This document shows, one piece after another, positions 39,324-48,484 of a stretch of 64,000 bases of DNA. The notes beneath the pieces were generated by a model that saw nothing but the letters and a program-made list of their open reading frames with translations, was not told where the DNA came from and did not search any database. A program made the position numbers and the translations under genes. Location: assembly GCA_003220535.1 (NCBI GenBank), contig QHSU01000096.1, forward strand, positions 20,038 to 84,037, written 5' to 3'. Position 1 is the stretch's first letter, and every line of letters begins with the position of its first letter. This DNA comes from Candidatus Rokuibacteriota bacterium. GTDB lineage: Bacteria > Methylomirabilota > Methylomirabilia > Rokubacteriales > CSP1-6.

Positions 39324-40883
39324 TCAGCGAGCGCCGCCCTTCGCCTTCAGCCGCACCTCCTCGTACGGCGCCGACCAGGGATACGGGTCGATCAGCAGCA
39401 GCGCCGGCTCGGCGACGCGAGGGCCGATGCCGCTGGGCCAGATGAATTCGTAGAGGGGGCCGAAGCGGACGCGGTCGTAGAGGAGCTGCTGGACCTTGTG
39501 GAGCATGGCCTCGCGCTTGCGGCGATCGGTCTCGCGCGCCTGTTGCTTGAAGAGCGCCTCGACGTCGGGATCGAAGCCGCGCGTGTACGTGCCGTCGCTC
39601 TGCACCGCCTCGGCGAGCCGGGTGGCCGCATTGCCGAAGTTGGCCAGCGTACACATGCAGATGCCGCTGAGCTTCTTGCCGGCCCAGGCCGTCTGGAAGG
39701 CGGCGCGCTCCATCGTGCGCATCTTCATGCGGATGCCCACCGCCCCGAGGTAGTTGACGATCGTCTCGCCCGCCGACCAGTAGGGCGGGAATGGATAGAA
39801 GTCGCCTCCGTCGAAGCCGCTCGGATACCCGGCCTCGGCGAGGAGCTGTTTGGCTTTCGCCGGCTCGTAGGCGTAGGGCGGCAGCGCGAGGGTGAACTCG
39901 AACGAGCGCGGGGCCATGCTCCCGGTCGCACGCGAGGCGCCGAGGGTCTCGGCCTCGATGAGCCCGCGGCGATCGATGGCGTGGTTTGCGGCCAGCCGCA
40001 CGCGACGGTCGGACCACGGCGACTTCGGGTCCCACTGGTCGAAGAAATCCAGGTAGTGCACACCGATCGCCCCCGAGAAACCAAGCCGAAAGTTCGGATC
40101 TCGCTTGAGCTCCAGGGCGGAAGGGGCGTCGAGCATGTATGCGATGTCGACCTCGCCGTTCTTCAGCATGGCCGCCCGCGTGGTGGGGTCGGGGACCGTC
40201 TTCATGACCAGCCGCTTGACGGAGGGCATCTTGCGCCAGTAGCCCTCGAACGCTTCCAGGACGAGCTCGACGCCGGGCGTGTGGCTCACGAACTTGTAGG
40301 GCCCGAGCCCGACCGGATGCTTCTTGAAGCCCTCGTCGCCGACCCTCTCCACGTACTTCCGCGGCACGATCCAGCCGGCGCCGGTCAACACCGTGCCGTA
40401 GTACGCCATGAAATCGGGAAAGGGTTCGTGCAGGTGGAAGCGCACCCGCGCGGGCCCGACGACCTCGACCTCGCGCACCCGGTCCTTGAGGTCCTTGCCG
40501 GCCTTGGAGCGCTGGAAGCTGAACTTCACGTCGTCCGCGGTGAAGGCATCGCCGTTGTGGAATCGGAGCCCCTCCCGCAGCTTGAAGTCGTAGACGCGCT
40601 GATCTCCGCTCACCGTCCACGATTCGGCCAGGCTCGGGGTCATGAGGTTCCCGGGCATCGGTTTCACCAGCGCGTCGTGCATGGCGTAGAGGACCCAGAA
40701 CGGCGTGAGGACACCCGCACGCACTTCGCCGGGATCGAACCAGGCCGGGGCCAGCGTCACGTAGAGCGCCCAGCGCATCTCGCCGTCCGGTTTTTCCGAC
40801 GGCGTCGGCGCCGGCCGTGATTGGGCCGCCGCCTGCCCGGCGAGAGCGGCCAGCATCAAGGCGGTGATCATGAGCCGTGTCAT
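39324..40883 (-). CDS. ABC transporter substrate-binding protein, peptide/oligopeptide (SBP_bac_5) family
   Basis: MTRLMITALMLAALAGQAAAQ; LAESWTVSGDQRVYDFKLREGLRFHNGDAFTADDVKFSFQR. Start trimmed from 41012. Confidence 0.95.
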   Translation of the reverse strand: MTRLMITALMLAALAGQAAAQSRPAPTPSEKPDGEMRWALYVTLAPAWFDPGEVRAGVLTPFWVLYAMHDALVKPMPGNLMTPSLAESWTVSGDQRVYDFKLREGLRFHNGDAFTADDVKFSFQRSKAGKDLKDRVREVEVVGPARVRFHLHEPFPDFMAYYGTVLTGAGWIVPRKYVERVGDEGFKKHPVGLGPYKFVSHTPGVELVLEAFEGYWRKMPSVKRLVMKTVPDPTTRAAMLKNGEVDIAYMLDAPSALELKRDPNFRLGFSGAIGVHYLDFFDQWDPKSPWSDRRVRLAANHAIDRRGLIEAETLGASRATGSMAPRSFEFTLALPPYAYEPAKAKQLLAEAGYPSGFDGGDFYPFPPYWSAGETIVNYLGAVGIRMKMRTMERAAFQTAWAGKKLSGICMCTLANFGNAATRLAEAVQSDGTYTRGFDPDVEALFKQQARETDRRKREAMLHKVQQLLYDRVRFGPLYEFIWPSGIGPRVAEPALLLIDPYPWSAPYEEVRLKAKGGAR

Positions 40884-40894
40884 AGCTGTCTCCC

Positions 40895-42418
40895 TCACTT
40901 CGGCTTGAGCTTTACATCCTCGTACGGCGCCGACCAGGGGTAGTCCGTGATGAGTCCGAGCCCCGACTCCGCCACGCGGGCACCGTACCCGGTCAGGGCG
41001 GAGAGCTGCCACACCGGCAGGAACATGACCTTGTCGTGAATCAGCTGCTGGATGCGGTGCACGATCGCCTCACGCTTCTTCGAATCGAGCTCGCTCGCTT
41101 GCTCGCGAAAGAGCCCATCGATGTCCGGATAGGCTCCGTACGCGTAGGGCCCGCTCGAGGCGGCGAAGGCGTCGATTCGGGTCGCCGCGTTGCCGGAGAT
41201 GCCGCTGATGGTGAAGACGAGGTTCTTCAGCTTCTTCTCGCGAAAGGCGCTCAGCATCGCCGCGCGCTCCATCGGACGAAGCTTCGTCCGTATCCCGGCC
41301 GCTTGCATGTAGTTGAGGACCGCTTCGGCGGTGGCGCAGACCGATGTGTCGCACCACAAGTCCCCGCCGTCGAAGCCCTTAGGATAGCCGGCTTCCGCCA
41401 AGAGCTGCCTGGCTCGCGCCGGATCGAAGGGGTGGACCGGGGGCTGCCAGTAGAAGTCGAAGCTCGTGGGGATGATGCTCCCGGTGATCTTGGAGAACCC
41501 CAGGCTCTCCGCCTGGTTGATCGCCTGACGGTCGACCGAGAGCGTGGCGGCGAGGCGCACACGCCGGTCGTGCCACGGCGAGCTCGTCTCCCACTGGTCG
41601 GCGAAGAGCACCCAGTGCGTGCTCGTGAACGGGGTGGGTTTCAGCGTGAGTCCCGCGGTGCGCCGGACCTCGCCGCCGAGCTCTCCGGACAGAGCGTAGG
41701 AGACGTCCGCGTCACCCCGCTTGAGCATCACCAGGCGCGTGGCGGGGTCCGGAACCGATTTGAAGACCAGACGCTTGACGCTGGGGGTCTTGCGCCAGTA
41801 CCCATCGACGGCCTCGAGCACCAGCTCGATGCCCGGCGTGGAGGACACGAATCGATAGGGCCCGGCGCCGACGGGCGCCTTCTTGAAGCCGTCCTCGCCG
41901 ACCCGCTCGACGTACGCCTTGGGGACGACCCAGCTCGCCCCCGTCGCCGGCGTCGCGTAGAAGGTCATGAAATCCGGCCACGGTTGCTTGAGACGGAACC
42001 GGATGCGCCCGGGATCGGGCGTTTCGATCGCCGCCACCTTCTCCTTGAGAATCTTCGCGGAGACGCCGCGATACCGCTCGAAGGAGAACTTCGCGTCTTC
42101 GGCCGTGACGGGGTCGCCGTTGTGGAACCGCACCCCCTTGCGCAGCACGAACTCGTAGGTCAGCCCGTCGGGCGAAACGCTCCACGACTCCGCGAGGCTG
42201 GGCGCCATGAACTTGCCGGGCATCGGCTTCACCAGAGCGTCGTGAAGCGCGTAGAGGATCATGAACGGCGAGACGACGCCCGGCGTTTCGGCGGGCTCGA
42301 AGAGGGTCGGCGCCAGAGAGAAATGCAGGGCCCAGATCATCTGCCCTTCGGGAGCCGCGTGCGCCGGGCCGGGGGCGACCGGCAGCAGCGTGAGCACGAG
42401 AACCAAGAGGCGTCGCAT
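40895..42418 (-). CDS. ABC transporter substrate-binding protein, SBP_bac_5 family (paralog of the preceding)
   Basis: MRRLLVLVLTLLPVAPGPAHA; LAESWSVSPDGLTYEFVLRKGVRFHNGDPVTAEDAKFSFERY. Start trimmed from 42523. Confidence 0.95.
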   Translation of the reverse strand: MRRLLVLVLTLLPVAPGPAHAAPEGQMIWALHFSLAPTLFEPAETPGVVSPFMILYALHDALVKPMPGKFMAPSLAESWSVSPDGLTYEFVLRKGVRFHNGDPVTAEDAKFSFERYRGVSAKILKEKVAAIETPDPGRIRFRLKQPWPDFMTFYATPATGASWVVPKAYVERVGEDGFKKAPVGAGPYRFVSSTPGIELVLEAVDGYWRKTPSVKRLVFKSVPDPATRLVMLKRGDADVSYALSGELGGEVRRTAGLTLKPTPFTSTHWVLFADQWETSSPWHDRRVRLAATLSVDRQAINQAESLGFSKITGSIIPTSFDFYWQPPVHPFDPARARQLLAEAGYPKGFDGGDLWCDTSVCATAEAVLNYMQAAGIRTKLRPMERAAMLSAFREKKLKNLVFTISGISGNAATRIDAFAASSGPYAYGAYPDIDGLFREQASELDSKKREAIVHRIQQLIHDKVMFLPVWQLSALTGYGARVAESGLGLITDYPWSAPYEDVKLKPK

Positions 42419-42543
42419 AGGCACTCCTTTCGGGGTCGAGCCGTGGCGGGCGGTAGTGTATCTTTCCTTCGCGCGCTGGTCGTGCGATATCGACGTCTGG
42501 GGATGCGGTTGCGACAGAGCCAACTCGCAGGGGGGGAACGACG

Positions 42544-43770
42544 ATGAGTGAGAACAGCCAAGACCTCGATTGTCTCGCCGGCATCCGGGTGGTCGATTTC
42601 ACCCAATTCGAGGCGGGGACGTCCTGCACCGAGGCGCTCGCCTGGCTCGGCGCCGACGTGGTCAAGATCGAGAACCCAAAGACTGGCGATCCCGGCCGCC
42701 GGCTGCGGCCCGGGAAGCCCGATGACGATCCGTGGTATTTCCATATGTTCAACGCCAACAAGCGATCGTTGGCGATCAACCTCAAGTCGCCGCGCGGGCT
42801 CGAGATCGTCAAGGAGTTGCTGAAGAAGGCCGATATCACGGTCGAGAACATGGCCCCGGGGACCATCGATCGCCTCGGGCTCGGCTACGACGAGGTGAAG
42901 AAGATCAACCCCGGCATCATCTTTTGCCAGGTCCAGGGGTTCGGCACCGGGAGCAAGTATGAGACTGGCCTCGCCTTCGACATGATCGCGCAGGCCGCCG
43001 GCGGGACCATCAGCGTCACCGGCGAGCCCGACCGGCCCCCGGTCAAGCCGGGCCCGAGCTTCGGCGATACCGGCACCGGCATGCTGATGGCGGTGACCAT
43101 TCTCGGCGCGCTCCTCGAGCGGCAGCGGACCGGCAAGGGGCGTCGGCTGCAAGTGGCGATGCAGGACGCGATGATCCACTACATGCGCACCTGCTTCGCC
43201 ACCCAGGCACGCACTGGTAAGGCGGCCCCGCGCCGCGGTGGGAAGACCGTCATGGGCACCAATGCGCCCTCCGGCCTCTATCAGTGCAAGCCCTTCGGCT
43301 CCAACGACTGGGTCTACATCACCACGAGCCGCGGCAATCCCGAGCATTGGGCACGGCTGATGAAGTTGGTCGGCCGCGAGGAGCTGATCGACGATCCGCG
43401 CTTTGCCACCGGCGCCGCCCGGGTCGAGCACGAGGCCGAGGTGGACGCGATCATCACTGAGTGGACGCGCAAGCACACCAAGGAAGAAGCGATGACGCTG
43501 GTCAGCGGTGTCGGGGTGCCGGCCGGCGCGGTCTTCGACACGATGGAGCTGCAGAACGACCCGAGCTTCGAGAAGCGCGGCATCATGCAGGTGATGGAAC
43601 ACCCGAACGGACCGTTCAAGATGCCGACCTGGCCAGTGCGGGTCGACGGCAAGACGGCGCGGCTCAAGCCCTCGCCGGGCCTGGGCCAGCATGGCGCCGA
43701 AGTGCTGAACACCTGGCTCGGCATCGGCGCCGACGAAGTCGCGGCCTTGAAGAGCGAGGGGGCGCTATAG
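42544..43770 (+). CDS. CaiB/BaiF family III CoA-transferase
   Basis: LAGIRVVDFTQFEAGTSCTEALAWLGADVVKIENPKTGDPGR...FHMFNANKRSLAINLKSPRGLEIVKELLKKADITVENMAPGTIDRLGLGYDEVKKINPGIIFCQVQGFG. Confidence 0.97.
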   Translation: MSENSQDLDCLAGIRVVDFTQFEAGTSCTEALAWLGADVVKIENPKTGDPGRRLRPGKPDDDPWYFHMFNANKRSLAINLKSPRGLEIVKELLKKADITVENMAPGTIDRLGLGYDEVKKINPGIIFCQVQGFGTGSKYETGLAFDMIAQAAGGTISVTGEPDRPPVKPGPSFGDTGTGMLMAVTILGALLERQRTGKGRRLQVAMQDAMIHYMRTCFATQARTGKAAPRRGGKTVMGTNAPSGLYQCKPFGSNDWVYITTSRGNPEHWARLMKLVGREELIDDPRFATGAARVEHEAEVDAIITEWTRKHTKEEAMTLVSGVGVPAGAVFDTMELQNDPSFEKRGIMQVMEHPNGPFKMPTWPVRVDGKTARLKPSPGLGQHGAEVLNTWLGIGADEVAALKSEGAL

Positions 43771-43790
43771 AGCGCACTTCCTGAGCGGGG

Positions 43791-44834
43791 TCATGGCTTC
43801 TTCCACACGATCATCTCGCTGCCGCTGATCGTGAGCGTGGTGCCGACCTTGTCGCACCGGCGCATGATCTGCTCGACGGCCTCCTTGTCCCGGCCCGGGT
43901 CGCAGACGTAGGTTTCGTTGCGTTCGTTGTGGCGCACCATCGAGAACGCGACCTCCACCAGCGCCGAGTCGTCGAAGGTGAGGCGGGCCAGCATGCCGAC
44001 CCAGTCGCCGTGCGCCCGGCCGCCGTGCCCGGTGTGGAACGAGAAGCTGCCGAGGCCGTAGAAAATGGGGTGGCCCCGATACATCTCGACCGCGCACGCG
44101 TAGTGCGGTCCGTGCCCCATGACCCCGTCGGCGCCGGCGTCGATCGCCGCGTGAGCGATCTCGACCTGGTAGTCGAGGACATCCTCGAACAGTCCCCAGT
44201 GATGGGAGGCGACCACGATGTCAGCCTCGGTGCGCAGCGCGCGCAGATCGCCCGTGAACTCGGCCAGCGACGTGGCGTCCGCCCAGGTGAGGATCGTGGG
44301 GGGAAGGCCCGGACGGTTCGCGGGCGGGAGGCCGGCGTGGCGCGTCTGGACCATCGGCTCGTATGCGGTGCGTCCCGTGAGGACGGCGACACCAGGGGAG
44401 TTGTCGGTGGCCTCATGGCCGGTAGCCCAGTAGACGGAGGTCCGTTGCACAAAGCCGAAACGCAAACCCTCGTGGGTGACGATGGCGGGGGCGCGCGCGG
44501 CCTTACGATTCACGCCCGCTCCGGTGCATGCAATGCCGATGCTTTCGAGTCGTCTGAGCGACGCCCGAATCGCCTCCTCGCCATAGTTCACGTTGTTGGC
44601 GTTGCCGACCGCGCGATACCCAGCGATGACGAGCGCTTGGGCGGAAGCGAGCGGGGCATAAAAGCCCTCGCGTTCCCCCGAGTGCCCGGTGGCAGTCTCG
44701 TAGAAGCAGCATTCCAAGTTGCCGAACAGCACGTCAGCCTGCCGTAGCGTGTCCTTGACGCGGGCGAACGGCACCTGGGAATCGGTGACGTTCATGAGGT
44801 TCACGTCGCCGGTCAGCATCAACACCCGTTTCAT
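43791..44834 (-). CDS. CapA-family (PGA capsule biosynthesis/metallophosphatase-fold) protein
   Basis: KRVLMLTGDVNLMNVTDSQVPFARVKDTLRQADVLFGNLECCFYE...VVASHHWGLFEDVLDYQVEIAHAAIDAGADGVMGHGPHYACAVEMYRGHPIFYGLGSFSF. Confidence 0.93.
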   Translation of the reverse strand: MKRVLMLTGDVNLMNVTDSQVPFARVKDTLRQADVLFGNLECCFYETATGHSGEREGFYAPLASAQALVIAGYRAVGNANNVNYGEEAIRASLRRLESIGIACTGAGVNRKAARAPAIVTHEGLRFGFVQRTSVYWATGHEATDNSPGVAVLTGRTAYEPMVQTRHAGLPPANRPGLPPTILTWADATSLAEFTGDLRALRTEADIVVASHHWGLFEDVLDYQVEIAHAAIDAGADGVMGHGPHYACAVEMYRGHPIFYGLGSFSFHTGHGGRAHGDWVGMLARLTFDDSALVEVAFSMVRHNERNETYVCDPGRDKEAVEQIMRRCDKVGTTLTISGSEMIVWKKP

Positions 44835-44985
44835 GGCTCACCCCCTTCATGCTCGACCCTGCGCGCTCAGCCGCGAGAATACCTTGAAGCAACGGCTCGC
44901 GCCGATGGTGGCATGACCGCGTCGCGATCGTCATGATAAGGTCGGGGGAAAATCAGCAGGCAAAAGTGGAGTGAAGGAGCAAGCG

Positions 44986-45396
44986 ATGGGTATCAAGGGC
45001 ATCGACCACTGGGTCATCGTCGCGGGCGATCCACAGCGCACGCTGGACTTCTACCAGGGGCTCGGCTTCACGATCGCCTGGGAGAAACGGCCAGGCCGTC
45101 CGGACATGGCGACGATCCGAATCAACGACGCGCAGAAGATCAACGTCCACGGACCGGACGCGCCGGCGCGCCCGGGTTACCTGGGAGCGCGGCAGCCGAC
45201 CGCGGGGGGCGCCGACTTCTGTCTCGAATGGGACGGGACCGTTGACGAGATTCTCGCTCTGCTGAAGCGTAACGGCGTGGTGCCAGAGGCTGGGCCCGGC
45301 CCACGCACGTGTGCGCGCGGTGTGTCGACCAGCGTGTACTTCCGCGATCCCGACGACAATCTCGTCGAGTTCACCGTCTACGAGGGGCGATCCTAG
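44986..45396 (+). CDS. VOC-family (glyoxalase/bleomycin-resistance-like) protein
   Basis: MGIKGIDHWVIVAGDPQRTLDFYQGLGFTIAWEKRPGRPDMATIRINDAQKINVHGP...VYFRDPDDNLVEFTVYE. Confidence 0.93.
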   Translation: MGIKGIDHWVIVAGDPQRTLDFYQGLGFTIAWEKRPGRPDMATIRINDAQKINVHGPDAPARPGYLGARQPTAGGADFCLEWDGTVDEILALLKRNGVVPEAGPGPRTCARGVSTSVYFRDPDDNLVEFTVYEGRS

Positions 45397-45483
45397 TCGA
45401 TCGACTCCGCCGGGAGCTCCGGAATTTCCACCAAACGCGTCCACCTGAGCGTCGCCGAGGCCCGCGCGCTGTCGGAGCGTGCC

Positions 45484-46422
45484 ATGCGTGGGATCGGGTA
45501 CGAGCCCGAGGAGGCTCGTATTCTCGCCGACCACGTGATCGACGCGGCTCTGTGCGGCTACGAGTACTCCGGCCTGCCGAAGCTGCTCAACGTCGCCGAC
45601 CACCCCCGCTTCACGGCGCCGCGCAGCCCGATGCGCACGCTCAGGGAGACGAGCGTGTCGGTGCTGTTCGACGGTGGCAACCAGAGCGGCATGCTAGGGA
45701 TGTACCACGCGACGCGCGCCGTCATCGAGCGGGCGCAAGCCAACGGCTTCGCCCTCGTCGGTGTCAACAACATCTGGATGAGCGGTCGCAGCGCCTACTA
45801 CGTCGAAATGGTGGCGCGGGCCGGCCTGATCGGCATCCACACGGTGGCCGCGCCCCCCATGGTCGCGCCGCTGGGCGGCGCCAAGGCTGCCCTCGGCACC
45901 AATCCGGTCGCCTTCGGCTTCCCCATGGAAGGCGACCCGCTGGTAATCGACCTTGGAACCTCCGCGTTCATGGGCACCGATCTCCAGTTCCGGCGGCGTC
46001 TCGGCATCCCGCTGCCGGAGGGCGCGGCGATCGACGAGCATGGCCGCCCCACGACGGACGCGGAGGCCGCGCGGCGCGGCGCGCTCCTGCCCTTCGGCGG
46101 GCACAAGGGCTACGCGCTGGCGCTCGCGATGCACGCGCTCGGCGTGCTCTGTCGCGGGGGGGTCGACGAGGAGAGCACCGGGTACCTCCTGATCGCGTTG
46201 AAGCCCGATCTGTTCGTTCCCCTCGAAGACTATCGTCACGCGCTGGCCGCGGAGATCGCCCTGATCAAAGCGACACCGCGACAGGAAGGGGTCGACGAGA
46301 TCCGCATCCCTGGCGAACGCGCCTATCGCGAGCGCGCGCGTCTGACGCGCGACGGCTTCGACATCGACCGGCGCATCCACGACGCGCTGATCGCGCTCGC
46401 GGAAGGCCAACGCGGCGCCTGA
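45484..46422 (+). CDS. malate/L-lactate dehydrogenase (Ldh/YlbC) family
   Basis: MRGIGYEPEEARILADHVIDAALCGYEYSGLPKL...ANGFALVGVNNIWMSGRSAYYVEMVARAGLIGIHT...GGAKAALGTNPVAFGFP; reading frame continues upstream (KRVHLSVAEARALSERA), so the start may lie 5' of 45484. Confidence 0.93.
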   Translation: MRGIGYEPEEARILADHVIDAALCGYEYSGLPKLLNVADHPRFTAPRSPMRTLRETSVSVLFDGGNQSGMLGMYHATRAVIERAQANGFALVGVNNIWMSGRSAYYVEMVARAGLIGIHTVAAPPMVAPLGGAKAALGTNPVAFGFPMEGDPLVIDLGTSAFMGTDLQFRRRLGIPLPEGAAIDEHGRPTTDAEAARRGALLPFGGHKGYALALAMHALGVLCRGGVDEESTGYLLIALKPDLFVPLEDYRHALAAEIALIKATPRQEGVDEIRIPGERAYRERARLTRDGFDIDRRIHDALIALAEGQRGA

Positions 46423-46549
46423 GAGGCTGTCGCCGATGCGGGGATCGAGCGATGTTGTCGGCGTCCTGCGCCTGAGCTACTATCCGCCTCGTAGATCCGG
46501 CTGGTGGGTCAGCGTTGCCTGAGTGACAAACGCCGAGAGGAGCGACACC

Positions 46550-48256
46550 ATGGCCTACGACCTGCTGATCAAGAACGGACGTATCATCGACGGCTCGGGC
46601 CGGCCCGCCTTCCACGGCGACGTCGGGGTGGCGCATGGAAAGATCGTCGAGCTCGGGCGCCTCGCCGGATCCGCGCGGCGGGTCATCGAGGCTGATGGGC
46701 GGGTCGTCTCGCCGGGATTCGTGGACAACCACTGTCACTACGACGCCCAGGTCCTCTGGGATCCGCTCTGCACCTTCTCGTGTCACCACGGCGCCACCAG
46801 CGTCATCATCGGGAACTGCTCGCTGGCGCTCGCTCCCGTGAAGGCCGCCGAGCGCGAGAAGCTGGCGGGGATGCTCTCCTACGTCGAAGCCATTCCCATG
46901 GACGTGCTGGACGCGGGCGTGCCCTGGACGTGGGAGACGTTCCCCGAGTACATGAGCGCCGTCGGCCAGCGGCTCGGCGTGAACGTCGGCACGCTGATCG
47001 GCCACTCCGCCGTCAGACTCTACGCCATGGGGAAGGACTGCTCGGAGCGTCCGGCCACGGACGGAGAGCTCGAGACGATGCGGCGCGTGGTGCGCGAGGC
47101 GCTCGAAGCGGGAGCCCTCGGGCTTTCGATCACCCGTAACATGAACCACTTCGACATCGCCGGGACGCGGATTCCCGCGGCCTGCGCGCCGGAGGCGGAG
47201 CTCTTCGCGCTGACCGACGTGCTCCGCGAGGTGGGCACGGGCGTGATCCAGTGCGGCGGCGGGACCAACCCCGAATTGAAAGACCATCTCTTGAGTCGGA
47301 TCTCCCAGGCCTGCGGCCGCCCGGTCATGTACAACACGCTGGTCGAGCAGGCGCGTCACCCGGGCCGCTGGCGGCAGCACCTGGCGCACGTCGAGGAGAC
47401 GGCGCGGCAGGGGATTCGCGCGGTGCCGCTCTGCAATCCCGGGAGCGTCGTGCAGCGGTTCACGATGAAGAACTGCCAGGTGTTCCGGAGCATGCCGACC
47501 TGGCTGCCGATCCTCCAGGGTTCCGATGCCGAGAAGATGCGCGCCTATCGCGATCCCGAGGTGCGCGCGAAGCTCCGGGCCGAGGTCGACGGCCCTCAGG
47601 GCCCGGACCCGAGCTTCTCCAGGCGCTGGGACCTGATGATCGTGGAGGAGCCTCAGCTTCCGAAGAACCGCGGCCTCGAGGGCCAGAACATGGCGGAAAT
47701 CGCCAAGGCCCGGGGACAGCATCCGGTCGATGCGTTCCTCGACCTGGTGGTCGAGGAGGAGCTGAACACGGTGTTCACCCTCGGGGAGAACAACACCGAC
47801 ACCGAGGCGGTGGCGCAGATCCTTGGTAGCCCCTACGCCGTCGTCGGCCTGTCCGACGGAGGCGCGCACGTGCAGTTCCACTCGAACGTGTCGAACCCTA
47901 CCCGGCTGCTCGGCCACTGGGTGAGGAAGAAGGGCATCATGCCCCTCGAGCTGGCCGTCCGCCGGCTGACCTTCGACTCGGCGACCGCGTTCGGCATCTA
48001 CGATCGCGGGCTCCTGCAGCCCGGAATGGCGGCGGACCTCGTGGTCTTCGATCCCGACAGCGTGCAGCCGATCACGGAAGACGTGGTGCACGACTTCCCG
48101 AACAACGGCTGGCGGATGCGGGAGCTGGCCGAGGGGATCCACTACACCGTGGTCAACGGCGAGGTCCTTCTCGAGAAGGGAACACATACGGGGAACTACC
48201 CCGGCCGCGTGCTGCACAACGCGCGGTACCACGCCACGCACAACGGTCGGGGTTAG
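46550..48256 (+). CDS. N-acyl-D-amino-acid deacylase-like amidohydrolase
   Basis: MAYDLLIKNGRIIDGSGRPAFHGDVGVAHGKIVELGRL...VSPGFVDNHCHYDAQVLWDPLCTFSCHHGATSVIIGNCSLALAP. Confidence 0.95.
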   Translation: MAYDLLIKNGRIIDGSGRPAFHGDVGVAHGKIVELGRLAGSARRVIEADGRVVSPGFVDNHCHYDAQVLWDPLCTFSCHHGATSVIIGNCSLALAPVKAAEREKLAGMLSYVEAIPMDVLDAGVPWTWETFPEYMSAVGQRLGVNVGTLIGHSAVRLYAMGKDCSERPATDGELETMRRVVREALEAGALGLSITRNMNHFDIAGTRIPAACAPEAELFALTDVLREVGTGVIQCGGGTNPELKDHLLSRISQACGRPVMYNTLVEQARHPGRWRQHLAHVEETARQGIRAVPLCNPGSVVQRFTMKNCQVFRSMPTWLPILQGSDAEKMRAYRDPEVRAKLRAEVDGPQGPDPSFSRRWDLMIVEEPQLPKNRGLEGQNMAEIAKARGQHPVDAFLDLVVEEELNTVFTLGENNTDTEAVAQILGSPYAVVGLSDGGAHVQFHSNVSNPTRLLGHWVRKKGIMPLELAVRRLTFDSATAFGIYDRGLLQPGMAADLVVFDPDSVQPITEDVVHDFPNNGWRMRELAEGIHYTVVNGEVLLEKGTHTGNYPGRVLHNARYHATHNGRG

Positions 48257-48299
48257 CCGCCGCCGACCGCGTCTCGCGGAGGACCTACGCCGCGGCTCT

Positions 48300-48328
48300 G
48301 ACGGCCGCCGAGCCACTCGGCGGCCGTC
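48300..48328 (+). terminator. perfect 13-bp stem hairpin downstream of amidohydrolase
   Basis: GACGGCCGCCGAG-cca-CTCGGCGGCCGTC. Confidence 0.7.
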
Positions 48329-48484
48329 GGCAATTCACCTCGCCACCTGACGGAGTTCTTTATCGCCTGATCCTCTTGACCACCATGTCACGGGAGGCTA
48401 GTGTTGCCGCACCGACAGAAACCTGCGCGGTCCCCGCGCTGACCCGACGCCCGTCGCTCCCAACCACTCGGAGGGAGAGTCCCG

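Noticed and set aside
39091-40620. 509-aa minus-strand ORF
   Set aside because: Alternate-frame shadow of the SBP at 39324..40883.
46265-48316. 683-aa minus-strand ORF opposite the amidohydrolase
   Set aside because: Shadow ORF of high-GC codon usage; low-complexity Arg/His/Pro-rich translation, while the + strand encodes a clear D-aminoacylase.
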